NCBI GenBank assembly: GCA_963733135.1
Contig: CAVTBX010000004.1
Coordinates: 372,001 to 436,000 of the forward strand
DNA length: 64,000 nt
Direction of reading: 5' to 3'
Source of the DNA: CAVTBX01 sp963733135
GTDB lineage: Bacteria > Actinomycetota > Thermoleophilia > Gaiellales > Gaiellaceae
Position numbers and translations under genes: made by a program. Positions 16,571-23,576 of the stretch are shown here, piece by piece. The notes beneath the pieces are model-generated. The model saw nothing but the letters and a program-made list of their open reading frames with translations. It ran no database searches and had not been told where the DNA came from. Position 1 is the first letter of the stretch. The number at the start of each line of letters is the position of its first letter.

Positions 16571-17530
16571 TCAATGAGCCCGTAACGCCTCCGGATTCAG
16601 GGCGTTCGCCGGCACCCGTCCGTCGACAAGCACCGCGCGCAGCGCCTCGACGCAGAGCATCCCCATGGCGATTCTCGTCTCCTCGGTCGCGCTTCCGAGA
16701 TGTGGAGCGAGGACAACGTTCGGCAGTGATCGCAGCGCCTCGGCCACCTCGGGCTCGCGCTCGTAGACGTCCAGGCCGGCGCCTGCGATCTCGCCGGAGG
16801 CGAGCGCCTCGGCGAGGGCGACTTCGTCCACGATCGGCCCGCGCGCGGTGTTCACGAGGATCGCGTCGCGTCGCATGGCGCGGAACTCTCCCCGGCCGAT
16901 GAGGTGGTGCGTGGCGGGCGTCAGCGGGCAGTGCAGGCTGACGACATGAGAGCGCTCGAGGAGCTCGGGGAGCTCGACCCGTTCGTACGAGCCGCGCCCT
17001 CCGGCGTGGACGATCTCCATTCCGAACGCCTCGGCGAGCCGGGCCATCTCACTGCCGATCCGACCGAGGCCGACGATGCCGAGCGTACGGCCGCGGAGGC
17101 CGAACCCGAGCATGAACGTCGGCGACCACTCCCAGGGCGCGCCCGACCGGACGAGCCGGTCGCCCTCAGAGACTCGCCGAGCGACGTCGAGGGCAAGGGC
17201 CAGGGTCAGCTCGGCCGTCGTCTCGGTGAGGACGTCCGGCGTGTTGGCGACGACGACCCCACGCACAGTGGCGGCGTCGAGATCGACGTTGTCGAAGCCG
17301 ACTGCATGATTCGCTAGGACGCGAAGCCCCGGGCCGGCGGAATCGAGGAGCTCGGCGTCGACCCTGTCCGTCAGCATCGTCAGAAGCCCGTTCGCTCCGC
17401 GAACGCCGGCCAGGAGTTCAGCGCGAGTCGGGGCGTGCTCCGAGTCGTGCGCGGCGAGCGTGAAGAGCCCGGCGAGCTCGCGTCGCACGTCCTCCGGTAC
17501 CCGGCGTGAGAGGAAAACCGATCCCTTCAA
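16571..17530 (-). CDS. D-isomer-specific 2-hydroxyacid dehydrogenase (glyoxylate/hydroxypyruvate reductase-like)
   Basis: A 319-residue NAD(P)-dependent dehydrogenase. The substrate domain has NHAVGFDNVDLDAATVRGV. The Rossmann motif is LGIVGLGRIGSEMA near residue 145. The catalytic triad is visible: Arg in NTARGPIVDE, Glu in YEREPEV and His in APHLGSAT. After the second strand there is GGRGSYERV without an acidic residue in the usual NAD position, so NADPH use is possible. Likely substrates are glyoxylate, hydroxypyruvate or related 2-keto acids. The gene stands alone on the minus strand, and its 5' end overlaps only the non-coding leader of the divergent histidine kinase. Confidence 0.88.
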   Translation of the reverse strand: MKGSVFLSRRVPEDVRRELAGLFTLAAHDSEHAPTRAELLAGVRGANGLLTMLTDRVDAELLDSAGPGLRVLANHAVGFDNVDLDAATVRGVVVANTPDVLTETTAELTLALALDVARRVSEGDRLVRSGAPWEWSPTFMLGFGLRGRTLGIVGLGRIGSEMARLAEAFGMEIVHAGGRGSYERVELPELLERSHVVSLHCPLTPATHHLIGRGEFRAMRRDAILVNTARGPIVDEVALAEALASGEIAGAGLDVYEREPEVAEALRSLPNVVLAPHLGSATEETRIAMGMLCVEALRAVLVDGRVPANALNPEALRAH

Positions 17531-17573
17531 GAAATCCCTTGCCGTGGGAAACGCGGGCGGTCATCATGCCGGG

Positions 17574-18800
17574 ATGCGCGAGCTGACGCCCGAGCTACGC
17601 GCGCTGTACGACCTATCGCAGGGCGCGTCTGAAGGCGCCGGCGGGGTCGATGAGCTCCTGGACCGGATCTGCACGACCGTGACGCAGACCTTCGGGTTCA
17701 CCCGTGCGTCGATCTTCGAGGTCGCCCAGAGAACGGGCCTCCTGACCCCGCTCGCGGCCTACGGGATGGCTGCCGAGGAGCTTCCGCGAGGCCTCCGTCT
17801 GGCCGAGCAGCCGCTGTTCGAGCAGGCGGCCTCGAGCGGTGAGGCTGTCTTCCTCGCGGACGTCTCGACGGACGAGGGCCTCGCCGCCGAGCTCGTCGAC
17901 GAGTTCGACCTCCGTTCGGCCCTGGCTGTGCCGCTCATGTCGGAGGGGCGCTGTGTCGGGATCCTGGGCGCAGACCGGAAGGGCGAGCCGTTCGAGCTCG
18001 AGGCCGGGACGCTTGACGTGCTCACGACGATCGGAGCCGTCGCAGGCGTCTTCCTCGAACGCGCGCTCGAGCTCACCGAGCTCAGGCGCATGAACGAGGT
18101 GGCACGGAATTTCGTCGCGCACGCCTCGCACGAGCTTCGAACACCCGCCGCGGTCGTACATGGAATCGCCGCCACTCTTCATCTCCGCGGCGACCTGCTG
18201 ACCCAGGAGCAACGGGTTGAGCTCCGGAGCACCCTCTTCGACCAGTCCGACCGTCTTCGGCTCTTGGTCGACCAGCTGCTCGATCTCTCACGGCTCGAGG
18301 CCGGTGCGATCGAGGTGCAACCCCAGTCCTTCCCGGTTCTTCGGCGTGTCGAGGAGCTTCTGCTCATGGCTGCGTCCGACCGCCTCTCGGACGTCGAGCT
18401 CGAGCTCGATCCGACCCTCGAGGCGTACGCCGACCCGAATGCCTTCGATCGCGTCGTCTCGAACCTGATCACGAACGCACTCCGGTACGGCAAGCCCCCC
18501 GTTCGCGTGCGCGGGCGTCGTGACGACGTCAGCCTCGTCCTGACGGTCGAGGACAGCGGAAACGGCGTTCCCTCGCAGTTCGTGCCGCGGCTCTTCGAGC
18601 GCTTCACCCGCGACCAGGGATCCGCCGGCACGATCGTCGGTTCCGGGCTGGGACTCGCGATCGCCCAGTCGTATGCCCGTGCGCACGGAGGCGACATCGT
18701 TTACTCCGATGCAGAGCCCAGCGGCGCGCGCTTTGAGCTCGTGCTTCCGGACGAGCCGCTGAATCAGCCTCGACCGGCGCCCGTCGTCGAGGCGGTCTAG
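17574..18800 (+). CDS. GAF-domain sensor histidine kinase
   Basis: A 408-residue soluble histidine kinase started at ATG 17574 (MRELTPELRALYDLSQGASE). Residues about 20-170 form a GAF sensor domain (TFGFTRASIFEVAQRTGL; AVPLMSEGRCVGILGADRKG). The dimerisation/phosphoacceptor helix has FVAHASHELRTPAAVVHG near residue 185. The ATPase domain has N-box NLITNALRYGKPPV, G1 VEDSGNGVP, F-box FERFTRD and G2 GSGLGLAIAQSYARAHGG. No transmembrane segment is present, so it senses a cytoplasmic signal. No response regulator is adjacent, making it an orphan in this window. Its stop overlaps the stop of the convergent small gene by 3 nt. Confidence 0.9.
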   Translation: MRELTPELRALYDLSQGASEGAGGVDELLDRICTTVTQTFGFTRASIFEVAQRTGLLTPLAAYGMAAEELPRGLRLAEQPLFEQAASSGEAVFLADVSTDEGLAAELVDEFDLRSALAVPLMSEGRCVGILGADRKGEPFELEAGTLDVLTTIGAVAGVFLERALELTELRRMNEVARNFVAHASHELRTPAAVVHGIAATLHLRGDLLTQEQRVELRSTLFDQSDRLRLLVDQLLDLSRLEAGAIEVQPQSFPVLRRVEELLLMAASDRLSDVELELDPTLEAYADPNAFDRVVSNLITNALRYGKPPVRVRGRRDDVSLVLTVEDSGNGVPSQFVPRLFERFTRDQGSAGTIVGSGLGLAIAQSYARAHGGDIVYSDAEPSGARFELVLPDEPLNQPRPAPVVEAV

Positions 18801-19147
18801 GGCCGGTCGGTTTTAGCGCCCGGGGGAAGGACGCGGAGGCCCGTGGCGACGTGGCGACGGCCCGCGACCTCGTAGATCACGTCCACGGAATCGTGCTTGC
18901 GGTAGGTTCCCGCGACGCCGAGGAAGATGCTCGTCCAGCGGAGCCACCCCAGCCGGCCCTCCTGAGCCAGCGGCCGGCGAAAACGAAGAACGCCCGGCGC
19001 CACGTCGTAGTCGACGCCGACCTCCTGCCGGACGCCGTTCACATAGACCTCGAGCGGCCGGGAGACACCTTCGGGTAAGGAGACAGTCCAGGCTTCGGCC
19101 ACCGCGCCGCCGAAGCCTAGACCGTCTTGGACCCCCCTCGCGGTCAC
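18797..19147 (-). CDS. Hypothetical beta-sandwich protein (116 aa)
   Basis: Starts at GTG 19147 with a GGGAGAGGG ribosome-binding site just upstream. The middle part (LEVYVNGVRQEVGVDYDVAP, then VLRFRRPL) matches by eye the VNG-x-DY-x-V pattern of small beta-sandwich domains in phage tail-fibre and appendage proteins, but there is no phage context and no signal peptide. It is divergent from coxB (121 bp between starts) and convergent with the histidine kinase. Function unknown. Confidence 0.6.
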   Translation of the reverse strand: MTARGVQDGLGFGGAVAEAWTVSLPEGVSRPLEVYVNGVRQEVGVDYDVAPGVLRFRRPLAQEGRLGWLRWTSIFLGVAGTYRKHDSVDVIYEVAGRRHVATGLRVLPPGAKTDRP

Positions 19148-19268
19148 ACCCTCTCCCTCAAGCGGGTGCTCGCGTGTGTCTCAACTCAACCACCGTTCGG
19201 GGGAAGCCGAAATCCCTCGATCGAGTGAATCAACATGGTGCGGCTCGGCGCCGGAGGCGCCGCATAGA

Positions 19269-20306
19269 ATGGCCGCGGCCGTGACCCTGAAGCGCGTCGT
19301 CATCGCGATCCTGCTCGGGTCGCTCGCATTCCCGGCTGCGGCGCTGGCACAGAACGGCGGCCTGGGCCCGCCGCCGTCCGAGACGTCGAGCGGCGACGCC
19401 ATTCGCCAGGTCTACTGGGTCGCCCTTGCGGTCGTCGGCGTCGTGTTCGTCCTAGTGGAGACGGCGCTGCTCGTCTTCATCGTCCGTTTCCGACGCCGCC
19501 GCACGACCGCCCTCGACGCCGAGGGCCCGCAGGTACACGGAAACACGAGGCTCGAGATCGTCTGGACGATCGTGCCGGCCGTCATCCTCGCCGGGCTGGC
19601 GGCGTTCACGCTCGTGAAGGCGGGCGCCGTAGAGGCGAACCCCGCGGCATCCGACAACGCGCTCACGATCAAGGTCGAGGCACATCAGTTCTACTGGCAG
19701 TACGAGTACCCGAACGGCGCCGTCTCGCTCGACACCCTCTACGTCCCGGTCGACCGCGCGATCGCGCTCGAGCTGAACGCGCTCGACGTCAACCACAGCT
19801 GGTGGGTTCCCCAGCTCACGGGGAAGCGCGACGCGATCCCCGGGCGGACGAACACCCTGAACTTCAAGCCGCGGACGCCCGGCACGTACGAGGGCAAGTG
19901 CGCCGAGCACTGCGGCGTCCAGCACGCCGTCATGGACACGACGGTCGAGGTGCTGAGCCAGGCCGACTACGCGACGTGGCTCGACGAGAACGCACCCGAC
20001 GCGATCGACGAAGAGGCCGTGGGCGAGGAACACTGGAACGCGGTCTGCGCGAAGTGCCACCTCGAGGATGGAAGCGGACTGGTCGGGCCGGTCGTCGCCG
20101 GCAACGGCTCGATGCTCGAGCTCGAGAGCCTCCGCAGGCTCCTGCTCGAGGGCCAGAATCAGCCGGACATCGACGGGTACATGCCCGCGGTCGGTACCGG
20201 CTGGGCCGACTTTCAGTTCGACGCGCTGCTCGCCTACATCCAGTCGAGCGAGCAGCTCTCCACGCCCCCTGGCGTCGAGGGTGAGGAAGGCTCGGATGGC
20301 GGTTAG
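19269..20306 (+). CDS. coxB: Cytochrome c oxidase subunit II with fused cytochrome c domain (caa3 type)
   Basis: A 345-residue precursor starting at ATG 19269. The signal peptide is VTLKRVVIAILLGSLAFPAA, with a cleavage site near ALAQ. Two membrane helices follow (about 45-70 and 90-112). The extracytoplasmic cupredoxin domain carries the CuA ligands: His in NHSWWVPQL, then CAEHCGVQHAVM. The C-terminus contains a cytochrome c heme site CAKCH near residue 262 and a candidate Met ligand in YMPAVG, making this a caa3-type subunit that accepts electrons through its own heme c. The stop overlaps the coxA start by 11 nt. A GC-rich hairpin lies in the leader between the divergent gene and this start. 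Confidence 0.94.
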   Translation: MAAAVTLKRVVIAILLGSLAFPAAALAQNGGLGPPPSETSSGDAIRQVYWVALAVVGVVFVLVETALLVFIVRFRRRRTTALDAEGPQVHGNTRLEIVWTIVPAVILAGLAAFTLVKAGAVEANPAASDNALTIKVEAHQFYWQYEYPNGAVSLDTLYVPVDRAIALELNALDVNHSWWVPQLTGKRDAIPGRTNTLNFKPRTPGTYEGKCAEHCGVQHAVMDTTVEVLSQADYATWLDENAPDAIDEEAVGEEHWNAVCAKCHLEDGSGLVGPVVAGNGSMLELESLRRLLLEGQNQPDIDGYMPAVGTGWADFQFDALLAYIQSSEQLSTPPGVEGEEGSDGG

Positions 20307-21936
20307 GCCGGTCGCAACACGGGCCCCGACGTGGAAGCAGGGCTCGGTCACGCAGTGGCTCGTCACCCTCGACCACAAGCGGATCGGGATCCTCTACATC
20401 GTCTCGGCGTTCTTCTTCTTCTTCGCCGGCGGGATCATGGCCGTGCTGATGCGGCTCCAGCTCGGGCAGGCCGAGCAGGAGATCATCACCCGCGACAGCT
20501 ACAACCAGCTCTTCACGATCCACGGGACGACGATGATCTTCCTCTTCGTCGTCCCGATCCTGGCCGGCTTCGCGAACTACCTCGTGCCGCTCATGCTCGG
20601 CGCCCCCGACATGGCGTTCCCGCGCCTGAACGCGCTCTCGTTTTGGCTCTTCCTCCTCGGCGGCCTCATCGTCCTGGCGAGCTTCGGGGTCGACGGCGGC
20701 GCCGCCAGCTCGGGCTGGACGGCATACCCGCCGCTCTCAGGCCCCAACTACAGCCCCACGGTCGGGCAGGACCTCTGGATCCTGGGCATCCACCTCACCT
20801 CGATCGGCTCGCTCGCGGGGGCGATCAACTTCATCGTGACCATCCACAACATGCGGACGCGCGGGATGACGTGGCTTCGGATTCCGCTCTTCGTCTGGTC
20901 GGTCGAGGCCTACTCGGTTCTGCTCCTGCTCGCGCTCCCGACCGTGTCCGCGGCGGTGACGCTGCTCCTACTCGACCGCCAGGCGGGCACGGCGTTCTTC
21001 GAGCCGTCGGAGGGCGGGAGCCAGGTGCTCTACCAGCACATGTTCTGGTTCTTCGGCCACCCCGAGGTCTACATCATGATCCTGCCGGCGATGGGGATGC
21101 TCTCCGAGATCATCCCGGTCTTCTCCCGGAAGCCGATCTTCGGCTACAAGGCCGTCGCCTTCTCGACGATCGGGATCGCGTTCGCGTCGATGCTCGTCTG
21201 GGCCCACCACATGTTCACGGTCGGGCTGCCGGTCTGGCTCAACGCCTTCTTCCTCGCCTCGTCCCTGACGGTCGCCGTCCCGACCGCGGTGAAGATATTC
21301 AACTGGCTTGCGACCCTCTGGCGCGGAAAGCTCGACCTCCGGACGCCGCTTCTTTTCTGCCTCGGGTTCATCGGGCTCTTCACCATCGGCGGGCTATCGG
21401 GGATTCTGGTCGCGCTCTTCCCGTTCGACTTCCAGGCCCACGACTCGTATTTCATCGTGGCGCACCTCCACTACGTTCTCTTCGGCGGCACCGTCTTCGG
21501 CGTCCTGGCCGGCACGCACTACTGGTTCCCGAAGATCACCGGGCGGATGTACGACGAGCGGCTCGGGAAGGCCACCTTCTGGCTCGTCTTCGTCGGCTTC
21601 AACGCGGCATTCTTGCCGCAGCACATGCTCGGGCTCATGGGGATGAACCGCCGCGTCTACACCTACGGGGAATCCGAAGGCGGCCTGTTCGAGGGCTACA
21701 ACCTCACGTCGACGATCGGGACGTGGATCATGACGCTCGGGCTGCTCGTCTTCCTCGTGAACATGATCAAGAGCTGGCGCGGCGGCCCGCGGGTCGGCGC
21801 CGACCCGTGGGGAGGAGACACGCTCGAGTGGTACGCGACCTCGCCGCCGCCCCCGCACAACTTCGATCGGGTGCCGGTCGTGACGAGCTACCGTCCACTC
21901 CGAGACGTGCGGATGAAAATCAGGGAGCAGCAGTGA
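20296..21936 (+). CDS. coxA: Cytochrome c oxidase subunit I
   Basis: A 546-residue heme-copper oxidase subunit I starting at ATG 20296 (MAVRPVATRAPTWKQG); the open frame upstream lies inside coxB. Landmarks are LFTIHGTTMIFLFVVPI (heme a His), FWFFGHPEVYIMILPAMG (CuB His and Tyr cross-link), WAHHMFTVG (CuB His pair) and HLHYVLFGGTVF (heme a3 and a His). About 12 membrane segments are present. It is an A-type, proton-pumping oxidase by the HPEVY motif. The stop TGA overlaps the GTG start of ctaB (GTGA). No subunit III gene follows directly. Confidence 0.95.
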   Translation: MAVRPVATRAPTWKQGSVTQWLVTLDHKRIGILYIVSAFFFFFAGGIMAVLMRLQLGQAEQEIITRDSYNQLFTIHGTTMIFLFVVPILAGFANYLVPLMLGAPDMAFPRLNALSFWLFLLGGLIVLASFGVDGGAASSGWTAYPPLSGPNYSPTVGQDLWILGIHLTSIGSLAGAINFIVTIHNMRTRGMTWLRIPLFVWSVEAYSVLLLLALPTVSAAVTLLLLDRQAGTAFFEPSEGGSQVLYQHMFWFFGHPEVYIMILPAMGMLSEIIPVFSRKPIFGYKAVAFSTIGIAFASMLVWAHHMFTVGLPVWLNAFFLASSLTVAVPTAVKIFNWLATLWRGKLDLRTPLLFCLGFIGLFTIGGLSGILVALFPFDFQAHDSYFIVAHLHYVLFGGTVFGVLAGTHYWFPKITGRMYDERLGKATFWLVFVGFNAAFLPQHMLGLMGMNRRVYTYGESEGGLFEGYNLTSTIGTWIMTLGLLVFLVNMIKSWRGGPRVGADPWGGDTLEWYATSPPPPHNFDRVPVVTSYRPLRDVRMKIREQQ

Positions 21937-23285
21937 AGAACGGAACCGGCTCCCGCCGGTTGCTCCATACGAATCGCGCGAAGAACGGCGCGATTCGCCC
22001 GGCCGCTCGCGCGGCCTCCAACACCGCGGCGCGATTCGCCCGGTCGCCTGCCCGGCGACCTCCAGCGCCCGGGCCCTGGCTTCGATTCCTGGCACTCGGC
22101 TCGGTGGCCGCGACCGCACTGGTCGTCGTCACCGGTGAGCATCCGCTCACGCACGACGCTTCGGTGCTCGTCGCGTTGGCGCTTCTAACCGCCACAGCGC
22201 TCGGCGCCAGGCTCAGCGTGCCCGAGCGGCGCGACCTTGTCCTCGCCGCCGGAGCAGCGCTGGCGCTGTTCGTGATCCAGATCGGGCTCGGAGGCTTGGT
22301 CGCACTCGCGGACGGCGCCGGCTGGGCGGTCGATCTCCATATCGCGCTCGGAGCCGTGTCCCTGTCATCCTCGGCGGTCGCAGCGGCGCTCGCCTTCCGC
22401 GAGCGCGCGCCGGCCGCCCACGCCTCATGGCGCGACTACGTGACGCTCACGAAGCCACGGATCATGATGCTCCTCCTCCTCACTGGGGCAGGCGGGTTCT
22501 TCGCGGGCTCGGGAGGGGACGTGTCGTGGACTACGTTCGCGGCCGCGATGGGCGGCCTGGCGCTCGCATGCGGCGGCGCCTCCGCGCTGAACCACGTCCT
22601 CGACCGCGATATCGACAAGCTGATGGGCAAGCGGACCGAGCAGCGTCCGGTCGCCGCCGGGCGGATCGCGCCCGAGCGGGCCCTCGAGTTCGGTCTCGCG
22701 CTCTCGGCCGCGTCCTTCGTGCTCCTGGCAAGTACGGTGAACGTCCTCGCAGCTGGGCTCGCGCTCTTCGGAAACCTGTTCTACGTACTGGTCTACACGC
22801 GCTGGCTGAAGAGGACGACGCCGCAGAACATCGTGATCGGCGGTGCCGCCGGCGCCGTTCCGCCGGTGGTCGGATGGGCCGCAGCTACCGGGAACCTGAC
22901 GCTTCCGGCCCTGCTCCTCTTCCTCATCGTCTTCTTCTGGACGCCGCCGCACTTCTGGGCCCTCGCGCTCCTCATCAAGCGTGAGTACGCCGCGGCGCGC
23001 ATCCCGATGCTGCCGGTCGTCCGCGGCGAGGCCGAGACGACGCGCTCGATCGTCCGCTACACCGTCGTGCTGATCGGCGTGACGCTCCTACCGTTCTTCG
23101 TAGACGCGGCAGGCTGGCTCTACTTCGGCGCCGCGCTCGCTCTCGGCGCCGCGTTCCTCGGGCTCGCGATCCTCCTCGAACGGCAGACGACGCCGGCCCA
23201 CGCGCGCCGCCTCTTCACGTACTCCCTGGCCTACCTCGCGCTGCTCTTCGTCGCTCTGGCCGTCGATCCCCTGGTAGTGGCGTGA
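21933..23285 (+). CDS. ctaB: Protoheme IX farnesyltransferase with CtaA-like N-terminal membrane extension
   Basis: A 450-residue protein if started at the GTG overlapping the coxA stop. Residues 1-45 are encoded by the three-hairpin repeat and are unlikely to be structured. Residues about 50-155 form four hydrophobic segments; IQIGLGGLVALADGAGWAVD and then LHIALGAVSL resemble half of a CtaA/COX15 heme A synthase bundle. From WRDYVTLTKPRIMMLLLL onward it is a UbiA prenyltransferase with the first Asp-rich motif NHVLDRDIDKLMGKRT and conserved KRTTPQNIVIGGAAGAVPP. It makes heme O from heme B and farnesyl diphosphate for the oxidase. A later start inside or after the repeat is possible. The usual CtaB length is about 300 residues, so the N-terminal domain is a real addition. 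Confidence 0.88.
   Translation: MKNGTGSRRLLHTNRAKNGAIRPAARAASNTAARFARSPARRPPAPGPWLRFLALGSVAATALVVVTGEHPLTHDASVLVALALLTATALGARLSVPERRDLVLAAGAALALFVIQIGLGGLVALADGAGWAVDLHIALGAVSLSSSAVAAALAFRERAPAAHASWRDYVTLTKPRIMMLLLLTGAGGFFAGSGGDVSWTTFAAAMGGLALACGGASALNHVLDRDIDKLMGKRTEQRPVAAGRIAPERALEFGLALSAASFVLLASTVNVLAAGLALFGNLFYVLVYTRWLKRTTPQNIVIGGAAGAVPPVVGWAAATGNLTLPALLLFLIVFFWTPPHFWALALLIKREYAAARIPMLPVVRGEAETTRSIVRYTVVLIGVTLLPFFVDAAGWLYFGAALALGAAFLGLAILLERQTTPAHARRLFTYSLAYLALLFVALAVDPLVVA
21937..22064 (+). repeat. Three-hairpin dispersed repeat, copy F plus a second partial unit, inside the ctaB 5' coding region
   Basis: Hairpin 1 is AACCGGC-TCCC-GCCGGTT (21944-21961), hairpin 2 GAATCGCGC-GAAGAACG-GCGCGATTC (21971-21996) and hairpin 3 GGCCGC-TCGC-GCGGCC (22001-22016). 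A partial unit follows: GCGCGATTCGCC, then GGTCGCC-TGCCC-GGCGACC (22042-22060). The reading frame from the ctaB GTG passes through both without a stop. Confidence 0.85.
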
Positions 23286-23401
23286 TGGATCCCGAGCTCG
23301 CCCGCCGAAACGTCCGCCTCGGCCTCGCGCTCTTCGCCTTTGCGCTCGTCCTCTTCGCCGGCTCGATCGTCGTGGCGATCATTTACCGCGCCCTCGAGTA
23401 G
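23285..23401 (+). CDS. Small single-pass membrane protein, oxidase-associated (38 aa)
   Basis: ATG at 23285 overlaps the last base of the ctaB stop (TGATG), and the frame ends at TAG 23401. The product starts MDPELARRNVRLGLALFAFA and continues as one hydrophobic helix (about residues 12-34) ending YRALE. A positively charged N-terminus before the helix fits a cytoplasmic N-terminus. Tiny one-helix subunits of this kind are common at the ends of heme-copper oxidase operons, where they stabilise the complex. Direct translational coupling to ctaB supports it as a real gene. Confidence 0.7.
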   Translation: MDPELARRNVRLGLALFAFALVLFAGSIVVAIIYRALE

Positions 23402-23427
23402 AGACAGACCCGGTCACGGTCGTTCAT

Positions 23428-23512
23428 GTGAACGCAAGCGCCTTGGCGCTTGCTGAATGCAAATGAGGCAAAGAGCGGCCTCATTTGCCCGGCGCCGGCC
23501 TCCGGCGCCGAC
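23428..23512 (+). repeat. Three-hairpin dispersed repeat, copy K, with exchanged stems
   Basis: Same architecture with different stem sequences. Hairpin 1 is GCAAGCGCC-TT-GGCGCTTGC (23434-23453). Hairpin 2 is GCAAATGAGGC, loop AAAGAGCG, GCCTCATTTGC (23459-23488), a perfect 11-bp stem unrelated to GAATCGCGC but with the family loop. Hairpin 3 is GGCGCCGG-CCT-CCGGCGCC (23491-23509). The GTGAACG flank is kept. It fills the gap between the oxidase operon and the next gene. Confidence 0.85.
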
Positions 23513-23576
23513 CTTCGGCCTCCCTCGAACGAGTGAGAGCAGGGGCACTCCTGGTGCCGACAAGAGTTGGGACGCC

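Noticed and set aside
20331..23285. 984-codon open frame spanning coxA and ctaB
   Set aside because: Its first 530 codons are an out-of-frame shadow of coxA; only the part from 21933 is the real ctaB frame.
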